This document shows, piece after piece, positions 13,218-22,764 of a DNA stretch of 64,000 bases. The first letter of the stretch is position 1. Each line of letters opens with the position of its first letter. Under the pieces are notes generated by a model. The model was not told the DNA's origin. It saw nothing but the letters and a program-made list of their open reading frames with translations, and searched no databases. Where the stretch lies: assembly GCF_022230925.1 (NCBI RefSeq), contig NZ_JAKKFH010000021.1:62001-126000 (forward strand), read 5' to 3'. This DNA is from Micromonospora alfalfae. GTDB taxonomy: Bacteria; Actinomycetota; Actinomycetes; Mycobacteriales; Micromonosporaceae. The position numbers and the translations under genes were made by a program.

Positions 13218-13646
13218 TCAGCCCAGTTGTTCCTGCACCTGACGCTTGAGCCGGCCCAGGATCGCGGTGCCGCCGCGTATCCGCAGCGGGCTGATCGCCT
13301 GCGCCAGACCCATCCGCTGGTAGAGGTCGTCCGGCACGTCCAGCACCTGCTGAGGGCTCGCGCCCGCCAGCCCTTCGGCGAGGATCCCGGCGAACGCCCG
13401 CGTGGTCGGCGCCTCCGGCGGGCAGTCGAAGATCGTCGCCACGGTGCCCTCCGGTGTCACCTTGGCGCGCAGGAAGAACGACGTCTGACACTCCGGCACC
13501 TGCTCCATGCCTTCGCGCTCAACGGCCCCCTCGGGCAGCACCGGGATGACATCGGCGTACTCCAGGAGCATCTCCAGAACCAGGTCGCGCGGCGCGGCGG
13601 CGAACTCGTCGACGATCTCGGCCAGTCGGGCCGGCATGTCAGCCAT
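13218..13646 (-). CDS. sufE: SufE family sulfur acceptor protein
   Basis: 142 residues, the usual SufE length. SufE takes persulfide sulfur from a cysteine desulfurase for Fe-S cluster assembly. The acceptor cysteine lies in VPECQTSFF (about residue 53), and the IRGGTAILGRLKRQV segment matches the C-terminal helix. In many actinobacteria sufE sits beside a rhodanese; here the rhodanese is 7 kb away at 20556. Transcribed with the dsbA-like gene. Confidence 0.87.
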   Translation of the reverse strand: MADMPARLAEIVDEFAAAPRDLVLEMLLEYADVIPVLPEGAVEREGMEQVPECQTSFFLRAKVTPEGTVATIFDCPPEAPTTRAFAGILAEGLAGASPQQVLDVPDDLYQRMGLAQAISPLRIRGGTAILGRLKRQVQEQLG

Positions 13647-13681
13647 GTGTCGAGGTTACCGCCGTCGTGCCGGGGCCCCTG

Positions 13682-14107
13682 TCACACGGTGGGCGACTGC
13701 TCGCTGATCTCGCTGAGAGCGCTGGTGGGGTCGAGTTGCATGGCCAGGTCGCCGAGCGAGACGATCCCCACCAGCTTGCGGTCACTGTCACAGACCAGCA
13801 CCCGTCGGATGCCTCGATCCCGCATGAGCGCCGCCGCCTCACCCGCAGTGCAGTGCTGCTCGATCATGACGACCTCGCGGGTGACGATCGAGCCGATGGT
13901 GGTGGCCGCAGGGGAGCTGTTCTCCGCCACGGCCCGCACCACGATGTCCCGGTCGGTGAGCATGCCGGCGAGGCTGGCGCCGTCGGTGACCACCACATCA
14001 CCGATGTCGGCCTCCTTCATCACCCTGGCCGCCTCGTCCAGGCTGGTCTCGGCCGGCAGGTACACGACCTGCTTGGTCATCACGTCGCTGACCCGGTAAC
14101 CGGTCAT
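13682..14107 (-). CDS. CBS-domain pair protein
   Basis: 141 residues made of two CBS motifs (about 10-60 and 75-130), with the usual VSDVMTKQVV, GMLTDRDIVVRAV and LVGIVSLGDLA signatures. Such stand-alone Bateman modules bind adenine nucleotides and are often stress-related in actinobacteria. ATG 14107 has GGAGG six bases upstream; the in-frame extension to 14146 has none. It lies between proS and sufE on the same strand. Confidence 0.87.
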   Translation of the reverse strand: MTGYRVSDVMTKQVVYLPAETSLDEAARVMKEADIGDVVVTDGASLAGMLTDRDIVVRAVAENSSPAATTIGSIVTREVVMIEQHCTAGEAAALMRDRGIRRVLVCDSDRKLVGIVSLGDLAMQLDPTSALSEISEQSPTV

Positions 14108-14164
14108 GAGAGCCTCCGAAGACGTTTCCACCCGATCCGACAGCACTACCCCGTGACGCGGCAG

Positions 14165-15934
14165 CTACACCAGGCTCGCACGTTCCTGGCGTACCTGGTG
14201 GACGAGTCGATCCACCAGACCGTCCAGCGGCAGCTCGGTGCGCCCGTCGCCGGCCCGCTCGCGCAGCTCGACGTACCCCTCGGCGAGCCGGCGGCCGACC
14301 ACGACGGCCCGGGGGATGCCGATCAGCTCGGCGTCGGTGAACTTGACCCCGGCGGAGACGTGCGTGCGGTCGTCGACAAGCACCCGCAGGCCGGCGGCGG
14401 CGAGACGCCCGCCGAGCTCCAGCGCCGCGTCGAGCTGCGGGCCCTTGCCCGCAACCACCAGGTGTACGTCACACGGCGCGACCGCCGCCGGCCAGACCAG
14501 TCCCCGGTCGTCGTGGTGCTGCTCGGCCACTGCCGCCACCGCCCGGGACACCCCGATGCCGTAGCAGCCCATCGTCGGCCGGACCGGCTTGCCGGCCGGC
14601 CCGAGCACGTCGACGGCGAAGGCGTCGGTGAAGCGGCGGCCGAGCTGGAAGATGTGCCCGATCTCGATGCCCCGCCGGATGGTCAGCTCACCCGCCTCGC
14701 ACTCCGGGCAGGGGTCGCCGGCGCGGACGTCGGCCGCCTCGATGGTGCCGTCGGGGGTGAAGTCCCGTCCGCACACCACGTCGGTCGCGTGTCGGCCCGG
14801 CTCGTTCGCCCCGGTCAGCCAGGCAGACCCGGCCACCACCCGAGGGTCGACCAGGTATCGGACGCCAAGCTTGTCGAACAGTTGCGGTCCGATGTAGCCG
14901 CGAACCAGCTCCGGATGCTCTGCCCACTCCTCGAAGACGGTCACCTGTGCCGGGTGCAGTGCGGCACCGACCCGCTTCAGGTCGACCTCCCGGTCACCGG
15001 GCAGCCCGATCACCAGGAGCTCGGTCCGGTCGGCACCCGGCTGACGAACTGACAGCACGACGTTCTTCAGGGTGTCGGCGGCGGTCCAGCCGTCCCGACC
15101 GCCCAACCGGCGCGCGTTGGCCAACTCCACCAGGCTCGCGATCGTCGGCGTCTCCGGAGTGTCGTGCACCTCGACGGCCGGCTGCGCGCCCGGGTCACCG
15201 GCGCTCGGCACCCGGGTGGCCACCGCCTCGGTGTTCGCCGCGAAGTCGCAGGAGGTGCAGCCGACGAAGGTGTCCTCGCCGACCGGTGTCGCCGCCAGGA
15301 ACTCCTCCGACGCGGAGCCGCCCATCGCGCCGGACATCGCCTGCACCACCGTGAAGTCCAGCCCCAACCGGTCGAAGATCCGCTGGTACGCGGCGCGATG
15401 CCGCCCGTACGCCTCCCGCAGCCCCGCCTCGTCCAGGTCGAAGGAGTACGCGTCCTTCATCAGGAACTCCCGGCCGCGTAGCAACCCGGCGCGCGGCCGC
15501 GCCTCGTCGCGGAACTTCGTCTGCACCTGAAACAGCGTCACCGGGAAGTCCCGGTACGAGGTGAACACGTCCTTGACCAGCAGCGCCGCCATCTCCTCGT
15601 GGGTGGGCGCCAACAGGTGCTCGGCACCGCGCCGGTCGGCGAGGGTGAAGATGTCGTCGCCGTACTCCGTCCACCGGCCGCTGGTGCGGTACGGCTCGGC
15701 GGGCAGCAGCGCCGGGAAGTGCACCTCCTGGTCGCCGATCGCCAGCAGTTCGGCGCGTACCACCTCGGTGATCCGATCAAGCACCAGCTTGCCCAGCGGC
15801 AGCCAGGTGTAGCCGCCCAGTGCGGCACGACGGATGTAGCCGGCGCGCAGCAGCAGCCGATGGCTCGGCACCTCCGCGTCGGCCGGATCCTCGCGCAGGG
15901 TCCGCAGCAACAGGGTCGACATGCGTAGCAGCAT
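14165..15934 (-). CDS. proS: Prolyl-tRNA synthetase
   Basis: 589 residues, bacterial-type class II synthetase that charges tRNA(Pro). Visible are the motif 1 region (LGKLVLDRITEVVRAEL), motif 2 (QVQTKFRDEARPRAGLLRGREF), the bacterial editing insertion (about 230-410, with CTSCDFAANTEA), motif 3 (CYGIGVSRAVAAVAEQ) and an anticodon-binding C-terminus. ATG 15934 is preceded by TAGGCT (15941-15946) with exactly six bases between, and there is no ribosome site, so a leaderless message is likely. The alternative ATG at 15922 also lacks one. Confidence 0.95.
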   Translation of the reverse strand: MLLRMSTLLLRTLREDPADAEVPSHRLLLRAGYIRRAALGGYTWLPLGKLVLDRITEVVRAELLAIGDQEVHFPALLPAEPYRTSGRWTEYGDDIFTLADRRGAEHLLAPTHEEMAALLVKDVFTSYRDFPVTLFQVQTKFRDEARPRAGLLRGREFLMKDAYSFDLDEAGLREAYGRHRAAYQRIFDRLGLDFTVVQAMSGAMGGSASEEFLAATPVGEDTFVGCTSCDFAANTEAVATRVPSAGDPGAQPAVEVHDTPETPTIASLVELANARRLGGRDGWTAADTLKNVVLSVRQPGADRTELLVIGLPGDREVDLKRVGAALHPAQVTVFEEWAEHPELVRGYIGPQLFDKLGVRYLVDPRVVAGSAWLTGANEPGRHATDVVCGRDFTPDGTIEAADVRAGDPCPECEAGELTIRRGIEIGHIFQLGRRFTDAFAVDVLGPAGKPVRPTMGCYGIGVSRAVAAVAEQHHDDRGLVWPAAVAPCDVHLVVAGKGPQLDAALELGGRLAAAGLRVLVDDRTHVSAGVKFTDAELIGIPRAVVVGRRLAEGYVELRERAGDGRTELPLDGLVDRLVHQVRQERASLV

Positions 15935-15940
15935 CCGCGC

Positions 15941-15946
15941 AGCCTA
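15941..15946 (-). promoter_or_regulatory. -10 element of a probable leaderless proS promoter
   Basis: TAGGCT on the minus strand ends six bases before the proS ATG, the spacing expected when transcription starts on the initiation codon. No convincing -35 was found. Confidence 0.45.
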
Positions 15947-16000
15947 CGGCCGGTGCGGCAAAATGAGCGATCCATTTCGATCTGAGCCGCACCCGTCGCC

Positions 16001-16030
16001 GGCAACCATCGATGCCGTTCCCGACGTCTG
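16001..16030 (+). promoter_or_regulatory. ECF-type promoter of the first sigma factor operon
   Basis: GGCAACC (16001-16007), 17 bases, then CGTCTG (16025-16030), 45 bases before the GTG start. The AAC ... CGTC arrangement is typical of promoters read by ECF-like sigma factors. The same pattern with the same 17-base gap precedes the second sigma operon and the propeller lipoprotein gene. Confidence 0.6.
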
Positions 16031-16075
16031 CAATGACACCAGGCCCTCGCACCCCAAACTGAAGGATTGGCCCGT

Positions 16076-16606
16076 GTGGACCCTCTGCTGAGTGAGTTCG
16101 ACTCGTTCGTCCGTTCCCGCACGCCGGCGTTACTGCGCTCGGCCTACCTGCTCACCGGCGACCAGCACCTGGCCGAGGACCTCGTCCAGTCGGCCCTGGC
16201 CCGAACCCACCGCTCCTGGAACCGCCTGCACCACAGCGGCAACGCCGAGGCGTACACCCGCAAGACCATGTACCACCTACAGGTGTCCTGGTGGCGACGG
16301 CGCCGGGTACCCGAGTCGATGCCGGGCGACCTGCCCGAGCCACGCGGAGGCGACTCGGCCCCGGACCACGCCCACCAGACCAGTCTGCGGCTCACCCTGC
16401 GGGCGGCACTGGCGAAGCTCTCCCCGAAGCAACGCGCCGTGCTGGTGCTGCGGTTCTTCGAGGACCGCACCGAGGCGGAGGCGGCGGACCTGCTCGGCGT
16501 CACGATCGGCACCGTGAAGAGCCAGACGGCCAAATCACTGGCCAGGCTGCGCACCGTCGCGCCCGAACTCGCCGAGCTGTACGTCCTGGAAGGGAGTACC
16601 CGATGA
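16076..16606 (+). CDS. SigE-family RNA polymerase sigma factor
   Basis: 176 residues. Region 2 is seen in ARTHRSWNRL and the WWRRRRVPE segment, region 4 in LSPKQRAVLVLRFFEDRTEAEAADLLGVTIGTVKSQTAKSLARLR. This is the actinobacterial SigE70/SigL-like ECF family that usually lacks a classical anti-sigma factor. Start GTG 16076 has GAAGGA nine bases upstream; TTG 16067 in the same frame has no site. The stop overlaps the start of the next gene (ATGA), so the two are translationally coupled. Confidence 0.92.
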   Translation: MDPLLSEFDSFVRSRTPALLRSAYLLTGDQHLAEDLVQSALARTHRSWNRLHHSGNAEAYTRKTMYHLQVSWWRRRRVPESMPGDLPEPRGGDSAPDHAHQTSLRLTLRAALAKLSPKQRAVLVLRFFEDRTEAEAADLLGVTIGTVKSQTAKSLARLRTVAPELAELYVLEGSTR

Positions 16607-17796
16607 ACGACCAGCGCCTCCGGCTCGACCTGACCGCCCTGGCCGACGAGGTCACCTCCGTCGACCTGCGGGACCGTACGCTGCGCACGTCCCGGCGGCT
16701 CGGTATCCAACGGGCGGTGGCCACATCGGCCGCCGCGCTGGTGCTGATCGCGGCGGCGGCCGGCACCGCCTTCGCCATCCGGCCGAACGAGTCTCCGCCC
16801 CCGCTGCCGGCCGACACCCCGTCGGTCACCGCGACGCCGACGCCGACTCCGACGCCCACCCCGACGCCGTCCAACAGCGCCGGCGACACACCCGGCGCCC
16901 CACCCAGCAACGGTTCCAGCACGAACACGCCGTCCGTGCAGTTCGGCAAGCTCTTCTACGGCCCCACTGAGATGACGAAGGGCGAGCCCGCGAACCTACG
17001 ATCATGGCGTCCGGGTGAAAGTCCGGTACGGCTGGCGGCTCTGCCCGAACCCGCGGCGTTGATATTCCGGGCAAGTATCTCCCCGGACGGGCGCCGGATT
17101 GCGTGGGTGCAGGGTGACCAAGAGGGCGGTACAAACCTCTACACGGCCGACGTCGACGGCTCCGACAGGCAGCGGATGCGCACGAATGTGAATTCTATCT
17201 GCGTCAAGCCGACCTGGTCGCCGGATGGACGGCACCTGCTGTTCGAAGAGTGGACGGATGATGGGCCTGGCCGTCTTGGAGTGCTGGACACGGACTCAGC
17301 GAAACTGACGGTTCGCTGGTGGGCCAGCAAACCTGTCGGGTGCCATCCGCTCTGGTCGTCCGATGGCGCCACCATCGCGATGGACACCCATGCCGGTGTG
17401 ACGCTGTTCGATAGCAGCGGCAATCGGAAGCGCGACATGCCAGGGCTGGACCCACGAGGCACCTGGGCAAACGGTGACGTAATGAGCCTCTCCCCGGATG
17501 GTGATCGCATCGCCCTGGACCGTCCCGAGTCTGGCACTGAGGGCAGGGAGGACGACGTTCAAACTCCTAGGGTCGGCGCAGTGCGGGATACCCAGACGGG
17601 CAAGGAGGTGCGCCTACCCCTGGGTGGCCGGAAGTCGCGGCAGGTCTACTTCCAGTCGGACGGTTCGATGATCGTGCGCGTGCAGGTCGGCAGCGGATAC
17701 GCCGTGCTGCTCGTGGACAAGGACGGGAAAAAGGTCTCCGAGACCGCCGAGCCGGCGAGCCTGAAGGGCATGAAGATCCTGGCCGTCGTCGACTGA
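16603..17796 (+). CDS. Membrane-anchored TolB/WD40-like beta-propeller protein, sigma factor partner
   Basis: 397 residues. A cytoplasmic N-terminus of about 38 residues is followed by one membrane helix (AVATSAAALVLIAAAAGTAF), a Thr-Pro repeat linker and a propeller with repeated SPDGRRIAWVQ, SPDGRHLLFEE and SPDGDRIALDR blades. The topology places the propeller outside the cell. Coupled to the sigma gene by a 4-bp overlap, it may act as sensor or anti-sigma partner, but no known anti-sigma domain is visible. The paralogue at 21571 is exactly the same length and has the same context. Confidence 0.85.
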   Translation: MNDQRLRLDLTALADEVTSVDLRDRTLRTSRRLGIQRAVATSAAALVLIAAAAGTAFAIRPNESPPPLPADTPSVTATPTPTPTPTPTPSNSAGDTPGAPPSNGSSTNTPSVQFGKLFYGPTEMTKGEPANLRSWRPGESPVRLAALPEPAALIFRASISPDGRRIAWVQGDQEGGTNLYTADVDGSDRQRMRTNVNSICVKPTWSPDGRHLLFEEWTDDGPGRLGVLDTDSAKLTVRWWASKPVGCHPLWSSDGATIAMDTHAGVTLFDSSGNRKRDMPGLDPRGTWANGDVMSLSPDGDRIALDRPESGTEGREDDVQTPRVGAVRDTQTGKEVRLPLGGRKSRQVYFQSDGSMIVRVQVGSGYAVLLVDKDGKKVSETAEPASLKGMKILAVVD

Positions 17797-17812
17797 ACGA
17801 TCAGCGTGAGAT

Positions 17813-17843
17813 GGGCGGGTCACCCTCGGGTGGCCCGCCCTTT
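17813..17843 (+). terminator. Rho-independent terminator
   Basis: GGGCGGGTCACC (17813-17824) pairs with GGTGGCCCGCCC (17829-17840), one mismatch, loop CTCG, followed by TTT. It ends the first sigma/propeller operon. Confidence 0.8.
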
Positions 17844-17949
17844 CTGCGTCTGGCAACGCCGGCGAGTCGGTGTTGATCACGGTCGGTGAACTGCGGAAAA
17901 GGTTGCCGGTGTGAGCGGATCCGACTGTCAGGTAGTAGCGCGTCGCGGC

Positions 17950-17979
17950 GGCAACTCGCCAGGGCCAGGGGCTCGTCTT
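17950..17979 (+). promoter_or_regulatory. ECF-type promoter of the propeller lipoprotein gene
   Basis: GGCAACT (17950-17956), 17 bases, then CGTCTT (17974-17979), 43 bases before the ATG at 18023. It repeats the layout upstream of both sigma operons, so this gene probably belongs to the same regulon. Confidence 0.55.
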
Positions 17980-18022
17980 GGGTGGTGTCAGGCACTGTGA
18001 GCCTCCACAAGGGATGAAGACG

Positions 18023-19147
18023 ATGAATCTCGGCCCGTTCACCCACACCACCCGCTCCGCCTCGTCCCGCCGCTCCGGCGCGCTCGCCGGTACCGCCGCC
18101 CTGCTGCTCCTGGCGTTCGGCGCCGCGGCCTGCGGCACCGCCGACCCGAAGGCCGCGCCCGCTCCGGCCGAAACGGCCACCGCCACCCCCGGTCCGGCGA
18201 CCGACGACACCTCGGCCGCCGGCACTGGCGGCTCCGTGGATGCCGCTCCGGCTGTCGCGCCGGCCCGCCCGGCCGCCGGCTCGACGCAGTGGCCGCAGCT
18301 GACCTGGTACGCCGAAGAGGAGCACGGCCAGAAGCAGAACGACCCGGCCCGGATCTGGCGGCGTACCACTGCTGGGGCCTGGCAGGTGGTGCGTTCGGGC
18401 CGTCTCGGGAACAGCATGGACGCCGGCCCGCTCGCCGTCTCGCCGGACGGGCGACGGGTGGCCTGGATGGAAGGGTCCGCCCGCCGCCTGGTGATCAGCG
18501 GGTTCGACGGCACGAAGCGGCACGTCATTCCGACCCAGGGTCAGCAGACGTGCGCGCCGAGTTGGCTCGACTCCGGGCGGGTGCTGTACGGCCTGGGGCG
18601 GGAGAAGGAGCTAACGCTCATCGCGGTCAACGCCGACGGGACCGGGCAGAAGGTGCTCGCCACCCACCACCCGAAGTGCCCGACGGTGTCCGGTGGATGG
18701 ATCGCCCAGGTCGGCCAGCAGACCGTGGCGATCTCTGACGAGCGAGGCGTCCGACGGGCGGTCAGCCCGCGCCTCCCGGCCGGCCTCGTCATCGGCGGAG
18801 TGGCGGCGATCTCCGGTGACAGCCGGACGCTGGTGATCAGCGCCCACACGACCAGCCCTGGCGGATGTGGGTGCAGCGAGCGGTTCCGCAACTACCGGCT
18901 CGACGCCGCCAGCGGGGCCGTCACCGAGCTGGCGCCGTTGGACCCGGCGTGGAAGCAGCCGACCGGGCACGGCGAAGCCATCGACGGGCTCGTCCTGGCC
19001 GACGGCGGTCTGGTGGTGCAGGTCAACGCGGCGACGCCGGCCGACGGCGCGCCGGCGTACCGGCTGGTCCGGTACGCGGCCAGTGGCCGGGTGCTGGCCA
19101 CCGCGTCGGTGCCCGCCGGCCAGCCGTGGGGTGGCCTGCTGGGCTGA
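18023..19147 (+). CDS. Propeller-type lipoprotein
   Basis: 374 residues. The signal peptide ends in AFGAAACG with the lipid cysteine at residue 37. An Ala/Pro/Thr linker is followed by a six- or seven-bladed propeller (SPDGRRVAWMEG, VNADGTGQKVL). ATG 18023 has AAGGGA at a suitable distance; ATG 18014 is too close to it. A CxC pair occurs in the GGCGCSERF segment. Sequence resembles the two propeller proteins paired with sigma factors on either side, although this one has no sigma gene of its own. Confidence 0.8.
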   Translation: MNLGPFTHTTRSASSRRSGALAGTAALLLLAFGAAACGTADPKAAPAPAETATATPGPATDDTSAAGTGGSVDAAPAVAPARPAAGSTQWPQLTWYAEEEHGQKQNDPARIWRRTTAGAWQVVRSGRLGNSMDAGPLAVSPDGRRVAWMEGSARRLVISGFDGTKRHVIPTQGQQTCAPSWLDSGRVLYGLGREKELTLIAVNADGTGQKVLATHHPKCPTVSGGWIAQVGQQTVAISDERGVRRAVSPRLPAGLVIGGVAAISGDSRTLVISAHTTSPGGCGCSERFRNYRLDAASGAVTELAPLDPAWKQPTGHGEAIDGLVLADGGLVVQVNAATPADGAPAYRLVRYAASGRVLATASVPAGQPWGGLLG

Positions 19148-19177
19148 GCTCCCGGTGCAGCGGGCACCGGGTACGAG

Positions 19178-19207
19178 GGACCGGCCACTCACGGGGGTGG
19201 CCGGTCC
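19178..19207 (+). terminator. Hairpin terminator
   Basis: GGACCGGCCAC (19178-19188) pairs exactly with GTGGCCGGTCC (19197-19207), loop of eight bases. It follows the lipoprotein stop by 31 bases. No U-tract follows. Confidence 0.7.
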
Positions 19208-19319
19208 CGCCTGTTGTGCGCGCCATGACGTCCGACACGTCTGCGGATCGGGGCACCACGCGTCGCGACTCCGGTGCCAGACTGGTCGCCGCAGGCAACG
19301 AAGGCGTGAGGGGGCGCGG

Positions 19320-20087
19320 GTGCGCTGGCGCAGTTTTGTCGCGGTCGGGGACAGCTTCACCGAGGGTATGGATGACGCGTACCCGGACGGCACCTTCCGG
19401 GGTTGGGCGGACCTGGTGGCGACCCGGCTCGCCGCCGACGCGGGGCCCGACTTCCGGTACGCGAACCTGGCCATCAGGGGCCGGCTCTTCCCCAGCGTGG
19501 TCGCCGAGCAGGTGCCCTCCGCTGTGGCGATGAAGCCGGATCTGATCAGTTTCGCGGCCGGTGGCAACGATGTGCTGCGGCGCACCTTCGATCCGGACAC
19601 GCTGGTCGCCCGCTTCGACGAGGTGGTCCGGCAACTGCGCTCGGGCGGCGCGGACGTGCTCCTCTTCCGGTTCGCTGACGTGATGGCCCGACTGCCCGGC
19701 CAACGCCTCGTCGCCCCCCGGGTGCAGCTGCTCAACCAGGCGGTCGGCGAGACCGCCGAGCGGCACGGCGCCATCATGGTCGACCTGTACGCCGACGACA
19801 CGTTCCTCAATCCCATGCTCTGGAGCACCGACCGGCTGCACCTCTCCCCGGCCGGGCATCGCCGGGTCGCCGGGCAGGTGTTGAACGCCCTCGGGGTTGG
19901 TTGCGATGAGGAGTGGCTGATGGTTCCGCCGCACCCGGCGCCGTCGCCGTGGCTGGCGGCCCGCGCCTCCGACCTGCGGTGGGCCGGCCAGTACCTCGCC
20001 CCCTGGGTGAAGCGGCGGTTGACTGGTCGGTCGTCCGGCGACACGGTGACGGCGAAGCGCCCGCAACTCGGCCCGCTCGTCGACTGA
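19320..20087 (+). CDS. SGNH/GDSL hydrolase family protein
   Basis: 255 residues, an esterase/lipase fold. Block I is AVGDSFTEG near residue 12 with the catalytic Ser, block III is AGGNDV, and block V is DRLHLSPAGH with the Asp/His pair. No signal peptide, so probably cytoplasmic. Start GTG 19320 follows GTGAGGGGG. The C-terminal 60 residues (after GHRRVAGQVL) are an extension with a basic end. The next gene begins two bases after the stop. Confidence 0.88.
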   Translation: MRWRSFVAVGDSFTEGMDDAYPDGTFRGWADLVATRLAADAGPDFRYANLAIRGRLFPSVVAEQVPSAVAMKPDLISFAAGGNDVLRRTFDPDTLVARFDEVVRQLRSGGADVLLFRFADVMARLPGQRLVAPRVQLLNQAVGETAERHGAIMVDLYADDTFLNPMLWSTDRLHLSPAGHRRVAGQVLNALGVGCDEEWLMVPPHPAPSPWLAARASDLRWAGQYLAPWVKRRLTGRSSGDTVTAKRPQLGPLVD

Positions 20088-20089
20088 GC

Positions 20090-20536
20090 ATGATCACCCT
20101 GCACGCGTCGGCCCTGCTGCGCCGCGACCGGGACGGCGAGTCGTTGCCCGACCACGCCGTACTCGTCAGTGGCGACCGGATCGAGGCCGTCGGCCCACTT
20201 GCCGAGCTGAGTTCGGCGTACCCCAACGCCCGGGTTCGCCGCTGGCCCGGCACTCTGGGGCCGGGTCTGCTGCACGACGGTCCGCTGCCGCCCGCACCGA
20301 CCCCGCGCGAGCGGGTGCACGCGCTGCTGCGTACCGGGGTGACGGCGGTGCTGGCGGAACACCTGGCCGACCCCGCCCTGCGGGCCGCCGCCGAGCGCAG
20401 CGACCTGCTGGTGCTGGCCACCGCCGTGGCGCCGACGCTGCGGTCGGCCGGGCGGGCCGACCTCGCGGTGCACGGCGTCGACGGGGCCTGTCTGGTGACA
20501 GTGGTCGCTGGTCGGATCGCCCACCGTCGCGCCTGA
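20090..20536 (+). CDS. Small imidazolonepropionase-like protein lacking the amidohydrolase barrel
   Basis: 148 residues. The start (ALLVSGDRIEAVGPLAELS) and end (RADLAVHGVDGACLVTVVAGR) look like the two halves of the composite beta domain of amidohydrolases. Between them, where a metal-binding barrel with HxH should be, there are only about 80 residues and the usual PGLVNAHTHL is replaced by LGPGLLHDGPL. It therefore cannot have the normal metal site. It starts two bases after the SGNH gene stop, so the two are probably one transcript. Function unknown. Confidence 0.7.
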   Translation: MITLHASALLRRDRDGESLPDHAVLVSGDRIEAVGPLAELSSAYPNARVRRWPGTLGPGLLHDGPLPPAPTPRERVHALLRTGVTAVLAEHLADPALRAAAERSDLLVLATAVAPTLRSAGRADLAVHGVDGACLVTVVAGRIAHRRA

Positions 20537-20555
20537 ACGGCGTACCTTGGGGATC

Positions 20556-21458
<903 letters not shown>

Positions 21459-21470
21459 CCAGGTCATCAT

Positions 21471-21549
21471 GTGATCGACTCGGGTTTCCTGATGCCGGGC
21501 TGTCCCGCTCGTTCGGACACCGCGATATCAATGAACCCGAGTCGATCAC
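21471..21549. repeat. Long intergenic hairpin, 16-bp perfect arms
   Basis: GTGATCGACTCGGGTT (21471-21486) and AACCCGAGTCGATCAC (21534-21549) pair exactly around a 47-base loop. The loop has its own small inverted repeat (TGTCC ... GGACA around CGCTCGTTC). It lies between the convergent rhodanese and propeller genes. It resembles the hairpins at 33388 and 58734 in starting with TGATC and being intergenic. Confidence 0.75.
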
Positions 21550-21570
21550 GTCGGGACGACGCGACAGTTG

Positions 21571-22764
21571 TCAGCTGGCGAGTGCTAACACGCCACGCAG
21601 GTCGCGGACGATGCCGGTGATCTCGCCGGTCTCCGGGTGCCAGCGCGCCAGGGCGGCCGGTTCCAGTCGGAGCAGCACCGCGCCCCTGCTGTCCCAACCC
21701 AGCACCTCGCAGCAGCCCTTGCCGCGTTCCCGGCCCAGGTCGAGCAGGTGGAGCACGGCGCCGGTCCGCGCGTCCAGCACGGCCGCCGCCTCGGCACCGT
21801 CGATCTCGCTGTTGATGATCCAGGCTGCCCGCGCCAGGCGCTCGCCGTGCAGCCAGCCCCGGCCGTAGAACTCGTTGACCTGGTACGGCGAGGGCAGCGC
21901 CGAGGCGTTGACCGGCTGTTCGGAGCGGAGTTCGCCCTCCCGGGCGGTCCGGCTGCGTAGCGTCAGGCTGGTCCGCTCGCCGTACACGTCGATCAACGGG
22001 GCCTCCCGGCCGGCGGCCGGGTCGGGTGCGATCAACTCCCAGGTCGACACGTCGATCGTGCTGGCCGCCCCGGTGACAAGGTCCACCGCGTACGTCCGGT
22101 CGTCGCCCCCGACCAGCACCCGGTCGTGCGCCCACACCACCAACTCCAGGTAGCCGTCGAGCGGTATCCGGCGGACGGCCGCCGTGGTGAGGTCGATCAG
22201 GATCAGCTCTTTGGTCTGCGCGAACGCTGCCGACCGGCCGTCCGGCGACAGCATCCCCGGCTTCAGCGCGGGCGCCTCGTTGCCGCTCGCGTCCCGGGTC
22301 GGCGCCAGCGTCACCACGTCCAGGCTGCGTGTCACGCCGTCGTTGCCGAGTACCCGGACCGGGCCGTTCGCGTGGTACTCCTCGTCCAGCGGCTGGAACA
22401 GTGCCAGTGCCCGCTTGACCGGTCGCTCGGAAAGCGGCACTGTCGCCGGGTCGCCGAGCTTGGCCAACGGATCGGGCGGGTAGGTCAGCTCGGCGGGTGG
22501 TCGCTGCACCGGACCCGCGTGGGTGGGGTCGACGGTCGGGGTGACAGTGGGGCCGACCGGAGGGACCGGTGCCGGGTCGGTGGGTGGTCGCAGCGCCGCC
22601 ACCGTGCCGCCACCAACCAGCACCACGGCCAGGGCGACCACTCCGACGGCCCGCCGGGTCCGCCGGGTACGGCGAGCCCGCTCCCATCCGGCGGCGGCCG
22701 GCTGGCTGGGGAGCACGTCCTCGACGCTGACGGTCAGCAGTCGGCGCAGTTCCTGCTCGTTCAC
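21571..22764 (-). CDS. Membrane-anchored propeller-like protein, partner of the second sigma factor
   Basis: 397 residues. Cytoplasmic N-terminus, one membrane helix (AVGVVALAVVLVGGGTVAAL, about 39-58), Pro/Thr linker, then an extracellular beta-propeller with blades such as SPDGRSAAFAQ. GTG 22764 overlaps the sigma stop (GTGA), so the pair is translationally coupled. Same length, topology and context as the protein at 16603. A CC pair occurs in the GKGCCEVLGW segment. Confidence 0.82.
   Translation of the reverse strand: MNEQELRRLLTVSVEDVLPSQPAAAGWERARRTRRTRRAVGVVALAVVLVGGGTVAALRPPTDPAPVPPVGPTVTPTVDPTHAGPVQRPPAELTYPPDPLAKLGDPATVPLSERPVKRALALFQPLDEEYHANGPVRVLGNDGVTRSLDVVTLAPTRDASGNEAPALKPGMLSPDGRSAAFAQTKELILIDLTTAAVRRIPLDGYLELVVWAHDRVLVGGDDRTYAVDLVTGAASTIDVSTWELIAPDPAAGREAPLIDVYGERTSLTLRSRTAREGELRSEQPVNASALPSPYQVNEFYGRGWLHGERLARAAWIINSEIDGAEAAAVLDARTGAVLHLLDLGRERGKGCCEVLGWDSRGAVLLRLEPAALARWHPETGEITGIVRDLRGVLALAS

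Noticed and set aside
16840..16872. Short tandem repeat in the Thr-Pro linker region as a CRISPR or regulatory repeat
   Set aside because: It is an in-frame ACGCCG-like codon repeat that encodes a low-complexity linker in the propeller protein.
17877..17907. Minus-strand GGCAACC followed by CGTGAT as an antisense ECF promoter
   Set aside because: The gap is 19 bases, the -10 does not match, and no minus-strand gene lies downstream.
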